From assembly GCF_036320965.1 (NCBI RefSeq), contig NC_092289.1, positions 22,989,278 through 23,053,277 on the forward strand: 64,000 nucleotides of DNA. Direction: 5' to 3'. Both the position numbers and the translations under genes were made by a program. The notes under the pieces are model-generated. The model saw only the letters and a program-made list of their open reading frames with translations. It was not told where the DNA came from and ran no database searches. Below are positions 1 through 11,371 of this stretch, piece by piece. How positions within the stretch are numbered: the stretch's first letter is position 1; every line of letters begins with the position of its first letter. This DNA is from Panulirus ornatus (lineage: Eukaryota; Arthropoda; Malacostraca; Decapoda; Palinuridae).

Positions 1-532
1 CTAAGGGACGAAATCCTTTTCTCATTCCTCACCTCCTACCTCTCCTTCACCAGCCTTCCACACTACTTAAAAGTTATTCCCCTACCTCCCTTTTCCCTTC
101 ATTTTCCTCGCCTTACCCCTCCGCTCAAACTTCCCCTCCCCTCTCCAGCCTAATCTCCCCACAAACGGTTACCTAATCTTCGTGGCCACCTTCCGTAACG
201 CCCACTATGCCTCCCTTGGGTTATAAGAGCAATATGTGCTCGTGTACACATCTGGCGGCCCTCCTCCCCATGTATGTATCCAAGAACGAACCTCAGAAAC
301 ACCTACATATGACTACTTCCTCCGAACTCTGATTTCCATCAAAGTTCGACAAATTCGCAACTATTTCGTCCCTTTCCACTCTAGATCTTCGTTGCAACTC
401 TCGTTGGTCACGTCGTCTTCATCCACTGTTATGTTAGTTATATTTCAATGTATCGGTGACCTTGAGTAATGGGACATTGAAAATTATCATCAACACAAGG
501 GGAGGATAGATTATCATCATCAACACAGACGT

Positions 533-776
533 GACCCCTTGAACATGAGGAGGATAGGGCCCTTGAGGACGATGGTACGATCCTTGAGTACGATGACCTG
601 ACCTCCGACTTGACCAGTAAGGCGCTGGGTCTAACCCTTATGATTCAGGTCAAAGGCCAGGCTATCATACTCTGGAGTTGTACTGTTGTCGTGCTAAAGG
701 ATCGTACCGTCGTGCTCAAGGACCGTGCCGTCGTGCTCAAGGACCGTACCGTCGTGCTTAAAGGGGTTTAAGGGTT
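533..776. repeat. foldback repeat copy A
   Basis: The left arm (CCCTTGAGGACGATGGTACGA, CCTTGAGTACGATG) is the reverse complement of the right arm (GTACCGTCGTGCTCAAGG repeated three to four times). They flank a core CTTATGATTCAGGTCAAAGG, then CCAGGCTATCATAC. The right end is AAGGGGTTTAAGGG. Confidence 0.6.
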
Positions 777-1167
777 CCTTCTGAGCCCCCAGGTTCAGGG
801 GTCCAACTGGGCCTCCCACTCAGGTGTCCACACTCCCACGGTCAACGCCCCCCCAACCCCCACACCACCCCAGGGTCACACCCCCCACCCTACTCCTCCT
901 CCTCTCTCACCTTATCCTTATTGAGAGCATTTTCCCTGCCGTAAATTTTATATCTGATCGGTAGGACTATATTCTTTTGGGCCAAATTCCCAAATCTATT
1001 TTGGAGTGAAAACAACATGAGGACGGCCAGCCCGCCCACAGGCCAGGGGGAGACTTGTGGGTTTGTGTGTTTGTGTCGACCACGGAGGAATGGTGCTATG
1101 TCTTCTCCAGACGTGTTTTTGGTTTTCTCGGGTTGTTATCAGACGTACGTTAACCTATGTTTTTCAA

Positions 1168-1168
<1 letters not shown>

Positions 1169-1231
<63 letters not shown>
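1169..1231. repeat. (TA)n microsatellite
   Basis: About 30 uninterrupted TA units. Confidence 0.98.
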
Positions 1232-1235
<4 letters not shown>

Positions 1236-1523
1236 TCAAGAGGGCTTTGTTAATGGAATCATTTACCTAAACATAAACGCATCAGTAATATAGTGGCATA
1301 TGGCAGACTTTGAAACTGAGAAATACTTTACATTAAGTAGTAAAGTAATAAAGAACAAATATCGTGCACTTTTACACCAGATTTTCACTTAATAATTTTC
1401 CCAGGCATGAAATCGTCGCATTATAGATTTGTCCTTTCGCATTTGGCAGAAAAATTCCCGTGCTCTATAATTTTCACAGTGATGGATGGTCGCTGGTTTT
1501 TGCTCCTAGCGACGCGGGGAGAC

Positions 1524-1538
1524 TGTGTGTGTGTGTGT

Positions 1539-1599
<61 letters not shown>
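1524..1599. repeat. (GT)n microsatellite
   Basis: About 38 GT units with one GTAT interruption. The six-frame ORFs here are CV/TH dipeptide translations. Confidence 0.98.
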
Positions 1600-1600
<1 letters not shown>

Positions 1601-2170
1601 ACCTTGTTTCTGTGAGGAGCTGTGGTGCCACGGGGAAGTACCAGGGGAGGGTGCAACGGGGTGGGGTGTCATGGGGTTCTAGGGAGGGTCCAATGGGGTA
1701 GAGCCAGGAGCGACGGGGTGTGCCAGGGTGCCACAGGGGAGCACCAGGGGTAGGTGTCATGGGGTAGCAGTCGTGGGGGCAGTGGAAAAGCGTCGGAAAT
1801 GGTTAACACGGGGTGGAGTGCTAAGGTGGAAGACCACGTAGGAGTGCCAAGGTCTCATACAACGCGGAGTGCCAGGAAGAGGTTTCTTGGGGGGCGCCAG
1901 TTGTGGGTGCAGTTAGAAAGTGCTGAAAATGATCGCTACGGTGGAGTGTCATGGTTGGTTACCACGGGGGAGTGCCAAGGGCCACAGGGGAAGTGGCAGG
2001 ATTGCGGACAGCAGGGAGTAACAGGGGTAGGTGCTACGAGGAGTGATAGGGTTGGGTGCCCGGGGTGTGCGCAGTGGGGGATGGCCATAGGGGTGTGCCA
2101 GGGAAAGCGTCATGATGAAGTACCACGGGGGAACATGGGTGACGTGGTTACCACAGTCAGTGTTGTTCAG
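1600..2170 (+). repeat. degenerate GGGG(A/T)G(C/T)CA-rich repeat tract
   Basis: Loose repetition of TGCCACGGGG, AGTACCAGGGG and GTGTCATGGGG words at roughly 20-35-bp spacing. It is G-rich on the + strand. The ORF at 1754-2254 arises from it and shows no recognisable domain. Confidence 0.5.
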
Positions 2171-3045
2171 GCGCCATGGAAAACAAAATGTGCTAAAGCG
2201 ATACAGATAAAACTCCAGCAGAAGGTTGATCATCTAACACAAGTAACACAGTAACGAGCACATGTAGGCCTAGGGAAGAAGCATGAACCAGTGAGGCAAT
2301 GGTACATGGCAATCCTTGAGTATGACCCTCAATTGTCGGGTCAAGGTGCCACTTTGAGAGAAAAACAAACAACGGTACGTCTAGCATTTTCAAACCTTCT
2401 AAAGAGCTAAAAGGATTTTAGACTTATAGTCTTCGTATGGATAATGATGACCCTACTGCTCAAACAGAAGGTACTCAGGTCATGACAGACCTCCCCTGGC
2501 CCTGAATACGCCAGGTGAGTATATTTCCATTACCGAAGGTGGAATTCTTTGGTTCTCCTTACTTAAAGATCACTGTGTTCCTTCGACGGAAGTCAAAACC
2601 ATTCGATCCATTACCGGAGACATGATGTAGTCGCTGATGCCTCTTGGAGGAGTCTATAAGTACTGGAATCTTTCATGACAGGGTTATAAGGGATGTGACG
2701 TGTAGCATTAGATGCTCTAGGCAGAGTTGGTCATTGTAATTCGACCCTTCATTTTCGAATCTTCCCATCGGGATAGTTTCACCTGCTGGGAACAGTTGTA
2801 CCAATCCCCGCACCTTATGCTCCTGACAACAAAGATAATCTTTCATACATAGTGTTCGTGAAATTCAGTAAGCCCTAGGAAATGTTTCCTTCCAGCAGAA
2901 AATAAATAATACATCGATGCAGGTCAAAGACCTGACACAGGAGAGCGATGACTGTGGCGTCCAAGGGCCTTACATTTGCTATGAGTGCAAACGAAGAGCT
3001 GGGTAAACTGTATGAGACACACACGAGGGTAACGCAAGGGCATGA
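2171..3045. other. no recognisable feature
   Basis: Unique-looking non-coding DNA. No exon, RNA gene or repeat was recognised. Confidence 0.5.
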
Positions 3046-3046
3046 C

Positions 3047-3083
3047 CTCCTCCTCTTCCTCCTCCTCCTCCTCCTCCTCCTCT
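3047..3083. repeat. (TCC)n microsatellite
   Basis: About 11 TCC units with one CTT variant. Confidence 0.95.
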
Positions 3084-3385
3084 AGTCTGCATACCTTACG
3101 CAGTTCTAACGGCTCCTTGATAATGGAGGGAGGGGGAGAGAGACAGAGGAAGAGCTGACCCTTCTCTCTCTTCGGTTCCTCGTCCCCCCGCACTAGCACC
3201 TCCCGACGCTAGCCAAATAGCCGAGGATTTCCACCCAGCTGATTCGGGATTTGATGATCTTATGGACGGCTATCATCATCGTGTTGATACTCGCCACCGT
3301 AACGGGGTAATTCCGGGCGACACCAGGTCTTCCCACCTTCCGGAAGACGCAGTAGGGAAATTTCAACCATACGGGGAGGAACATC

Positions 3386-3401
3386 AAAAAAAAAAAAAAA
3401 A
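3386..3401. repeat. poly(A) tract
   Basis: A run of about 16 A. Confidence 0.9.
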
Positions 3402-3654
3402 GGAGGGGTAAATATTAGTAGACATTTCTCTTTCTACCGATGAAGAACCGTATCATGCCACGAAGCTTTGATCTAAGGAAGAGTAGATGTATGGAGGCAT
3501 TCGTCGCACCGTGAATGGTTATGTACCACGAGGTTCTTTTCAAGAGGCAATCACGGGTACTAGTCGAAGTCCTCTCGCTGACTGAGAGTTTGAAGTGGTC
3601 AAACGGTGTGGCTTGAGCTTTGCCTTGAGCACTACGGTACGAAGATGACCTGGC

Positions 3655-3795
3655 CACAGAACCTGACCTGACCCTTGAGGTTCATATCAGAAGCCTGACC
3701 TGACCTGACCCTTGAGGTTCATGTCAAAAGCCAGACTATCATACCCAAGGGTCGTGTCGTTGTGCTCTGTAGTCAGACTATCGCACCCAAGGAGG
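3655..3795. repeat. foldback repeat copy B (partial)
   Basis: Core words TGACCCTTGAGGTTCAT, GTCAAAAGCCAGACTATCAT and ACCCAAGGGTCGTGTCGTTG. Only a short right arm is present. Confidence 0.45.
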
Positions 3796-4456
3796 TCAAC
3801 GTCGACTGACGCCCCCTGGTGGCTAAGCCTCCTCGCCTTCACAGTGTGTGGTCATTTTTGTTCTTGATCAGGAAGGTCATTCACACCTTGTTACTGAGGC
3901 TCATGAAAACTATTACAAAAATGGACGAAAAAAAAACTTCTCCAAACTTATTAAACGATCATAGGAGTACGAAAATATATTCCAAAGCAAGAGGGAACAT
4001 TTTGTAACTATGTTACAAAATTACAGGAAACAAAAGTAAATTAAAAAAACAAGATGAATAACGAAATTATCTAACAAGGATGCCTTAATGATATAAAAAC
4101 ATTACTACTGCGGTGGCTGGAAATTCGAAAGCTAAATCTCGAAAACAGTCAAAATTGTCGTAAGAAAAGTACGATGGTTTAGTTGCGACCATAATGAATA
4201 TGTGTGTGACAAAGGAAAACGTGCGTACAGGATCCTAGTGTGATTATTAAGTCTAGAAGAAAAGAATTCAGGAGAGAATTAAGAGCACATTAGTGTTCGT
4301 GTTAGTGTGAACGTACCATTGGCCAAGAATTTAGTATGACAGGCGTCGCTACAAGGGAGGATTACCTTCAAAGGCCACGGAATTGGTCAAATTACCGTAG
4401 ATTACCTCGTTCTCTGCACATGGCTGTACCTGGTGGTGATTCTGTCCCGATGTCAT

Positions 4457-4600
4457 CCGGTGGTTGGAGTGGTGGTGGTGGTGGTGGTGGTGACGATTGT
4501 TGGTGATGGCGGTGATTGGTCCAATGGCGGTGGTGGTGGTGGTGATTTGTGTAGTGGTGGAGATTGGTTCGGGGGTAACTGGTATAGTGGTGACGGTAAT
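4457..4600. repeat. (GGT)n imperfect microsatellite
   Basis: Clustered TGG/GGT trinucleotide runs (GTGGTGGTGGTGGTGG at 4470-4491) with GAT interruptions. The minus-strand ORF at 4392-4823 is its His/Pro-rich shadow. Confidence 0.85.
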
Positions 4601-5055
4601 TGTTAGGGCTGGGGGCTGTATCGCTTACTGTTCTTGTGTTGGCTTGGGTGATTAAATGGGGAAGAGACGGAGGGGAAGCAGTGAACAAAGGGGGCAGGAG
4701 GGAGGAGGCAGCTACAGAGGGGTAGAGGGTGAAGGGAGAGGAGAGAGGGTGAGAAGTAAAGAGAAAAGTAGAACAGAGAAATAATAAAGTGGGGGCAAAC
4801 AAGCCAACAGAGAGGCGAGGCAAAACATTAACAAAGTAAACAGACTCAGACGATCACTTTAACTGACAGACATACAAAGGACAGACAGGTATGCAGGGAA
4901 ACCTTTCACACAGAATGTTAGACTAAAGAGAAAATAGATAGATAGACAGACAAGCATATAGACAGAGAATTACAGTAGGGCTGATAATAAATGTAAAGAT
5001 ATCAGTAAAATTTGAAGTAACGGAAGGAAACAGCAAAACCCAGAAGTTCCCGTCT

Positions 5056-5057
<2 letters not shown>

Positions 5058-5111
<54 letters not shown>
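5058..5111. repeat. (AT)n microsatellite
   Basis: About 27 AT units. Confidence 0.97.
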
Positions 5112-5113
<2 letters not shown>

Positions 5114-5521
5114 AGTTGTTAACTATAACGGGAAATTCTGAGAATCCAATTCTAAACTATGTGGAGATATTCTGTGTCCCAACTGTACACTGAATGGGAA
5201 TATTCTGTGATCTGAACAAAGAAAAATACACCAACGGTGGATGTATGACGAGGAAGAATATCCACTGAGAGTGTAAGATTGGATTAATAACTTGAATGAG
5301 TGTGGGAAAGCACAGTTCACCCACCAAGAGAATACTGTCTATTTAAGTGGACGGAAATATTCATTGTACATCCTGACAGCAGCAGAGAGCACATCAGAAG
5401 AGGATAAATGTGGTAAGAAGGCGAAAATCCTCCCCATTATTGAATGATGATAAGATAAATGATAAACGTAACAGGGGGGGTGAAATTACAGGGTCGGTGT
5501 CTTTTATTGCTGAGAATCGCC

Positions 5522-5545
5522 GAGAGAGAGAGAGAGAGAGAGAGA
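5522..5545. repeat. (GA)n microsatellite
   Basis: Twelve GA units. Confidence 0.95.
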
Positions 5546-5751
5546 AGCAGCTATGCTAATATTCCGAGGAGAACTGTGTGGGAGAAAGTAAAGAGAAACA
5601 AAAATATGAAGAGGCAAGCGTTAATTGTAAAGCGAATAAGGAACTGAGGAGACTGGTAGAGAAGTAGGGTTATCCGGGACAAGTATTTAGCGGTGAAGCC
5701 ATGTCAGTTAAACTGGCGACCGAGAGAGAAATAAGAAGAAAAAGTGTTACA

Positions 5752-5845
5752 TCCTTTAACCTCTTTGCCCTTTATAGTCGGGTCAAAGGTTGGGGGCCAT
5801 CATTCCAAAGGGCCACTCTGTCGTGATGAAGGGGTTCAAGTGATC
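5752..5845. repeat. foldback repeat copy C (short)
   Basis: Ends CCTTTAACCTCTTTGCCCTT and GATGAAGGGGTTCAAG form imperfect inverted termini around AGTCGGGTCAAAGG and CCATCATTCCAAAGGG. Confidence 0.4.
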
Positions 5846-6179
5846 AGCGAGAGTTGTTGAATAAAACAACTACTGGCATGAAGGGGACAACAAAGGTGGG
5901 ACAGCGGAAGGGTGTATCTTAAATAGATAAAATAATCTTCAAGTGATTTCTATACAAAGCTGGAGATAAGGCATGGCTGAGGGTGTAGACGGTGGCAAGC
6001 GAGGAAACGGGCGGCATGAGTGGTCATGAAAGGAAGAGAGGAAACTGAGGGAGGTCAAAGGGGGCGTTCATGCACTCATGGTAGAGGTCATCCTGGAAAT
6101 ATGTGAACATAACAACAGCATAAGTAAGCTAGCTACAGAGCCATGAGAAAGCATGCTGGAGAATGTAATCATATCTACA

Positions 6180-7890
6180 GGAGAGAACCAAAGACAATGG
6201 GCTGGGATGAATCTCAGCTATGGTCCTACAAATGTCAGAGAGGTAGAGGATTTAGAGATGTCTTAAGAGGATACAGACAGAATAAAAGGCTGGGAGCTTC
6301 TGAGAAGTGAGCGAGAGTATAAGACGATCACATCAGAATAAGAGAGGAGGAGGAACAGACAATACACAAATGAACAGACAATACACTGAGGAAGATGTTG
6401 CAGAAAATTTCAAACTTGTTTCGTAATTTTAAGAGGGACAAATTATCAGTTAATGAATCAGTCATCACACTGAAGGATTCATGCACATGGGTAGTGAGAA
6501 TACAAGAGTCAGTATGTGGAGAGCCGAATGTAAAATTCATGTGCCTTCACAGTGCAAGACGCAGTGCCCCTACACTGGAGCAATGTGAAGTGGGAGAGAC
6601 CATGGAAAAATTTAAGATTCAGATGCGAAATATAAGGAAGTTACTAAAGGATAGATATATCCTTGTACGTCATATGGCCTTGACTAGATCTCTCACTCTG
6701 AACTCGAGTGGCGTCTTAAGACACATGGCAGGCCACTAGATTTGAAGCTTTTCTTGAATATAAAAAAATAAGTCAGTGGAGGATGGATCACCCCTTGAGG
6801 AGAGGAATACTGCACACACCCTACCTATCTTTACGCAAGGAGACGGGAAGGCTGATCAAACCTACAAGCCAGTATCTCAAATGAACATAAGTATGAAGCA
6901 AAAGGATGACAATTTGTAAGGGAGACACTTTAAGTTCAGAAGCACGAGATCCTGCGTGACTTTATGGATCCTAAACTTCTACGGCCAAGCGAATACTGGC
7001 CTAGGCAACAAAGATGGCTGGGTAAGTGGTATGTTTTGGGACTGTCAGAAAGCTCTTGACACCTTCACCAAGAAGAAGTAGATCAAACAATAGGATCTAC
7101 ACGCACACATGTGCTTGGGATATCAAGGAACGCATATCAGAGATGCTTACTTGATATGGGTGAGATTAAACACTGGGTTCCCACAAGGCTTGGTCCTAGG
7201 ACCTGTTCTGTATCTATATAAGTTAAGAATTTCCTAACAGGACTGGATTCCGACTTGAACATGTTCCCGGGGGATGTTGAAATTATGAAAAAAAATTAGG
7301 GAGTCTCCAGACTGATGAGAACCCCGAAACAGACCTGGACAGGCTCTAGCTGTGGTCAAATGCAACGGCTGAGGAAATTCAACTCAACCAAAATGTAAGG
7401 TGATGAGGGGGCGGGGGGGGGGGGGGGGGGGAGACAAAGTGAAAGGAGACCTAGTTACGACAACCATCTCACAAGAAACACATTACAAGAATCAGCATGT
7501 GAAAGGGACCTCTGGGGTTTGACAGACGATCAAGTTTATCCCCATAAGTTCACACGAGGAAGATCATGAAAAATAATCACTCACTAGTCAGGTTCAAAAC
7601 TACCTTCAAGTTCACGCACCATTGGATGTATTCAGGAACACATTTGCAGCATGTATCAGGCGCAAACTAGAGTATGTGGCACCAGTTTGGTAACCCTCCT
7701 TAACAGGGATATATTGATCTGCTGAAGAAGGTCAAAGACGTGGGCAACAAAGACTGTACATGATGTAAGAGAACTGGGCTACAGGGAGAGGCCAGCAGCA
7801 GCCGTGGAAGGAAGTAAGGGAGTAGACAAGACGACATTGCATTAGTGTCTGGACCTGACAGGAAACCAAATAAGACGCAAATTAAAAGAG
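6180..7890 (+). pseudogene. decayed non-LTR retrotransposon (CR1/jockey-type RT)
   Basis: Frame-shifting fragments line up with the order of a LINE reverse transcriptase. They are ADQTYKPVSQMN near 6850 (family NYRPVSLT), a DCQKALDT block near 7040 (family DFQKAFD), NTGFPQGLVLGPVLYLYKL near 7165-7220 (family GVPQGSVLGPVLF.IYI), and LDSDLN.MFPGD at 7246-7275 (the degraded catalytic FADD box). Next come an ETDLDRL..WSNA segment near 7332, CERDLWG near 7500 and LEYVAPVW near 7668. The 114-codon ORF at 6395-6739 may be the same element's N-terminal portion, but this is weaker. Many stops, frameshifts and a G19 insertion show it is dead. The 5' limit is uncertain. Confidence 0.72.
7413..7431 (+). 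repeat. poly(G) run of 19
   Basis: An uninterrupted G19 sits inside the decayed LINE. Such runs are prone to sequencing-length error and can form G-quadruplexes. Confidence 0.9.
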
Positions 7891-8028
7891 ACGTGAGGAG
7901 ATGAAATGATAAAAGTTGTGGATACATAAGACAAACCAAGAAAGGAAATTGCGATGATAATGAGAAAACTTTAAGGGATGAAGGACCCCATGAATACAAG
8001 ATACTTCCCCGTACTGCACAACAGGTAA

Positions 8029-8030
<2 letters not shown>

Positions 8031-8075
<45 letters not shown>
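8031..8075. repeat. (AC)n microsatellite
   Basis: About 22 AC units at the 3' edge of the LINE remnant. Confidence 0.97.
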
Positions 8076-8078
<3 letters not shown>

Positions 8079-8229
8079 TGAGAGCATTATGGGTCGACTG
8101 CCACACATTATCGATACTTCGCGTGTATTGCTGGCAGACCCTCGGCGGCCTTGTCTTCCTCTCACAGACCCCGAAGGAGAGGAGGCGGGAGGGCGGGCTC
8201 TCTGGAGTGAGTAGAGGGAGGGCACACAA

Positions 8230-10140
8230 GAGTTGTTAGGTATCGTAGACTGGGAGGGAGGGAAGGAGGAGGGGTTAGCGGCAAGTGAGGGTAGGAAGGT
8301 CGTGTTGTTGAGAGGTTGTTATATGTTCTGCCGGGGGTCGTACGAGATGGGAAGGTTGTTTTGGCTATTACAAGTACCGTATGGGGTTGTGTAAGACAAA
8401 GGAGAGGTCATGGTTTAGGCCTGTGTAGGCGTATGAAGGGTCGTGTTGTCCATTGTGATCGCATTTTGGGGGATTACATGTGAATGGGAGACGGCAGCAC
8501 ATACCCTGAGTTGAGGACGTGGGAAAGGAAGAGGAATTGGTCTTGTTATAAGATATCGTTGGCTTCGAGGTCGTGCAGGTTCAGAGGTCGCGCCTTTGAA
8601 CAGTACAGTAGGGTCGCTGAGGAAAGACGGTATGTTGTGCTGTGGTCTTGTATGCTGACAGTCGTAGAGAAGCTTTCAGAGGGAGAGGGATAGTATGCAG
8701 GAGAACACATGATGATAACAACAGGAATTCACAAGCCATAATGACACTATAAACACAGCGGTCGGAAATGACGTAACAATATGGCCTGATCCATCGAATC
8801 ATTTGACCTCACATTCTAAGGTGTGGAAATATTCGGTATAATCTACCATCCTATGTGTTGACCGCAGACAAGACAATCTATAGTCTTGTACTTGATCATA
8901 CAGAGTTCCATAACATTACGTTAAAACAGTGAACCAGGATAGCCCTTTTTTGACTTTGATAGATATTCAGGAAGTGGTGGCTACAGAGGCACAGTTATCA
9001 TTAATGTCTTACATACCAATCACATTCTTGGGTACGGCGTCATCATATCTTTTCAAGAAGTATGTAAAGAGCTGGAAGGACGGATACACATCCGCTGTTA
9101 GTCGCAAGAGAGGGACTTTTTACCCTGATCTATATGGGCTACTTTGGCGATCTCTTTCTTCTCAGGAAATACGCCCTTCTCTCAGGAGATGGTAACAGAG
9201 GTGTGTGTCACGAGGGGGAGGGCGTTCCTACATGTCTGTTCGCTTCCTGAGTACATGTGGTAAGATCGTGTTGTACTCTGGACAGGTATTCCTTCACAAA
9301 CATTACAGTGTAACTTACACTTTGCGTAACCGAGGGGGAAAAAAAGGATACATAAAACAGGTTGCGGTATAAACTAGTTTTTTTTTTTAAACAAGTTGAG
9401 GTAATTGTTCATCCAGGGTGCGAGTAATGCTTACACACTGATCACTCGAGGTATAGTTGAGTACATCTTGTGGTCGAGTCATATCATGGGTGATCGATAT
9501 CATCTGTGTGGATTTTGAACCACTTCCTGGAGCTCCCAGACTATTTTGACAACACATTAACTTGATTTCTCCAATGACAGAACGTGAGACATTAAGACAT
9601 CAATTTATAATCAATAGTCGAAGGATTGCTAGGATCATTTACTTCTCAGCGGTATGGATTTGGGTTTTTAAACCTATGATGGTATAGTCTTCGGTCAGAT
9701 AGCTAATGTTATAAGAATCTTTTGCTCATTGCTGTTTCACGTAGTCCTCCAAGATCTAGTAAGTTTATTCTAAACAAACTAAAAATTAGAATATCTATAA
9801 TTTTTGTTGCTTCTCTGTTTTGTTAATGTTGCTTCAGTGTTTTGTTAATATGTTCTTGTTATCCATAACTGTCATTTCCGGCTACGATAACATGTTCTAT
9901 CTTTCATCACGTAACTTTGATCCTATGGCTGAGTGAACAGCAGATCGAGATTTAACAGACATAACTATTTTTTTTAAAGAAATTTTGCTTGCTGTCCAGT
10001 AACATCAGAGTCTCATGTTCCACCCAACACATAATTACTAGTATCTTATACGCCATTTTTTTTGGGGGGAACATCTTCATTTTTCATGCTCTTTCGTTTT
10101 ATTCCAAAAGATTGTAAGTTTTACGAGTTGTATTCTTTGA
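8230..10140. other. no recognisable feature
   Basis: Presumed upstream intron or flank of spineless. It was searched by eye for PAS-A and bHLH exon words without success. ORFs of 60-90 codons here look random. Confidence 0.5.

Positions 10141-10142
<2 letters not shown>

Positions 10143-10212
<70 letters not shown>
10143..10212 (+). repeat. (CT)n microsatellite abutting a 3' splice site
   Basis: About 34 CT units end about 22 nt before the acceptor AG of the spineless exon at 10235, so they occupy the polypyrimidine-tract region. Confidence 0.97.
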
Positions 10213-10215
<3 letters not shown>

Positions 10216-10234
10216 GTGTTCCTCCTGCCCACAG

Positions 10235-10422
10235 CGTCTGGACGTGCGGGGTAAAATTAAGGTGCTCCACGGTCAAAACAGGAAGACGGAGGAGGCGCCC
10301 TTGGCTCTCTTCGCCGTGTGCACGCCCTTCGGTCCCCCGTCACTCCTCGAGCTCCCGCAGAAGGAGGTCATGTACAAGTCAAAACACAAGCTTGACCTCT
10401 CACTCGTCTCCATGGACCAAAA
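10235..10422 (+). CDS. ss: spineless/AhR exon: end of PAS-A and start of PAS-B
   Basis: This is an internal exon of a bHLH-PAS transcription factor of the aryl hydrocarbon receptor family. It reads RLDVRGKIKVLHGQNRK, then LALFAVCTPFGPPSLLE, then KSKHKLDLSLVSMDQK. These are the C-terminal strand of PAS-A, the PAS-A/PAS-B linker, and the first strand of PAS-B (KHKLD is the AhR family signature). The acceptor is cctcctgcccACAG ending at 10234. The donor is GTAAGT at 10423, leaving phase 2. The exon probably begins in phase 0, because family members read ...GFL then RLD. Family knowledge: AhR/Spineless dimerises with ARNT/Tango in the nucleus and binds XRE-type sites; in insects it specifies antenna, distal leg and photoreceptor fates. 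The exon is bracketed by a (CT)n tract that runs to within about 22 nt of the acceptor AG and a (GT)n tract starting about 35 nt after the donor. The upstream bHLH and PAS-A exons were not found in 1-10234 and must lie outside. Confidence 0.93.
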
Positions 10423-10452
10423 GTAAGTTTTTCTTTCCCTTGTTTTGCGGTA

Positions 10453-10456
<4 letters not shown>

Positions 10457-10507
<51 letters not shown>
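10457..10507 (+). repeat. (GT)n microsatellite just inside the intron
   Basis: About 25 GT units start about 35 nt after the donor of the spineless exon. Confidence 0.97.
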
Positions 10508-10509
<2 letters not shown>

Positions 10510-10670
10510 CACTGCGGTAGCCGTCACAACTGCTGTAGGAGGACACCACACAGTTGCATGCGACAAATATTCCCAAGCATGGGACCCCCAACACAGCCGT
10601 CGTATGAGACTAAATACACCGTCGCGTGCGCTCCATCCACACCACAACTCCCTGTTAACATTTCATAGGT

Positions 10671-10702
10671 GACGTAATCTCTACGCGACGTAATCTCTAC
10701 GC
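10671..10702. repeat. adjacent 16-bp direct repeat
   Basis: GACGTAATCTCTACGC occurs twice with no spacer. Each copy begins with a CRE-like GACGTAA. Confidence 0.9.
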
Positions 10703-10905
10703 TATGGCGACACGCAGTGACGGCGAAGAGGCGCGACCCAGGGCCATCCCCTCGTGGGACATGTGGGAAAATACAGGAATGTGGCGGACCGATTATCTTC
10801 CGTCATGTTTCACACGACCGGCTGTATGTTAGCCATACTCACTGGTCTTAGTTATGTAGTACACCCATGTGAGCGGAGGGTTATCACCCGTTTTGCATCC
10901 TTACC

Positions 10906-11187
10906 CCTTACCAGGTTAGACCAACCTTACCCCTATACCCCACTGGCCAGGTCTAGCTAACCTCAACCCTCACCAGATCCAGCCAAACCCCACTCATCAC
11001 CAGGTCCAGCTAACCCCATCCATCACCAGGTCCAGCTAACCCCATCCATCACCAGATCCAGCTAACCCCACCCATCACCAGGTCCAGCTAACCCCACCAG
11101 TCACCAGATCCAGCTAACCCCACCCATCACCAGGTCCAGCCAACCCCACCCGTCACCAGGTCTAACCAACCTCACCCCTCAATAGGA
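10906..11187. repeat. 26-bp minisatellite
   Basis: About ten diverged copies of ATCACCAGGTCCAGCTAACC plus CCACCC. The best copies are at 10995-11160. Confidence 0.9.
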
Positions 11188-11278
11188 CCATCAATACGCA
11201 CAGTTTACTTCCTTGAACAGATGACTGCACCTTTGCTATAACGAACTCCAACACATAACGATTACACCTTCGGATTCA

Positions 11279-11286
11279 GATATATA

Positions 11287-11369
<83 letters not shown>
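11279..11369. repeat. (TA)n/(GT)n compound microsatellite
   Basis: A short TATATATGTGTGTGTG lead, then about 36 TA units. Confidence 0.96.

Positions 11370-11371
<2 letters not shown>

Noticed and set aside
1754..2254. 166-codon plus-strand ORF
   Set aside because: It is generated by a degenerate G-rich repeat, and no domain was recognised.
4392..4823. 143-codon minus-strand ORF rich in His and Pro
   Set aside because: It is the translation of the imperfect GGT repeat and G/A-rich flank, with no conserved domain.
1..10234. Search for the spineless bHLH and PAS-A exons upstream
   Set aside because: No RK.RN..P..KD-type bHLH words or PAS-A words with splice sites were seen. These exons are presumably outside the window.
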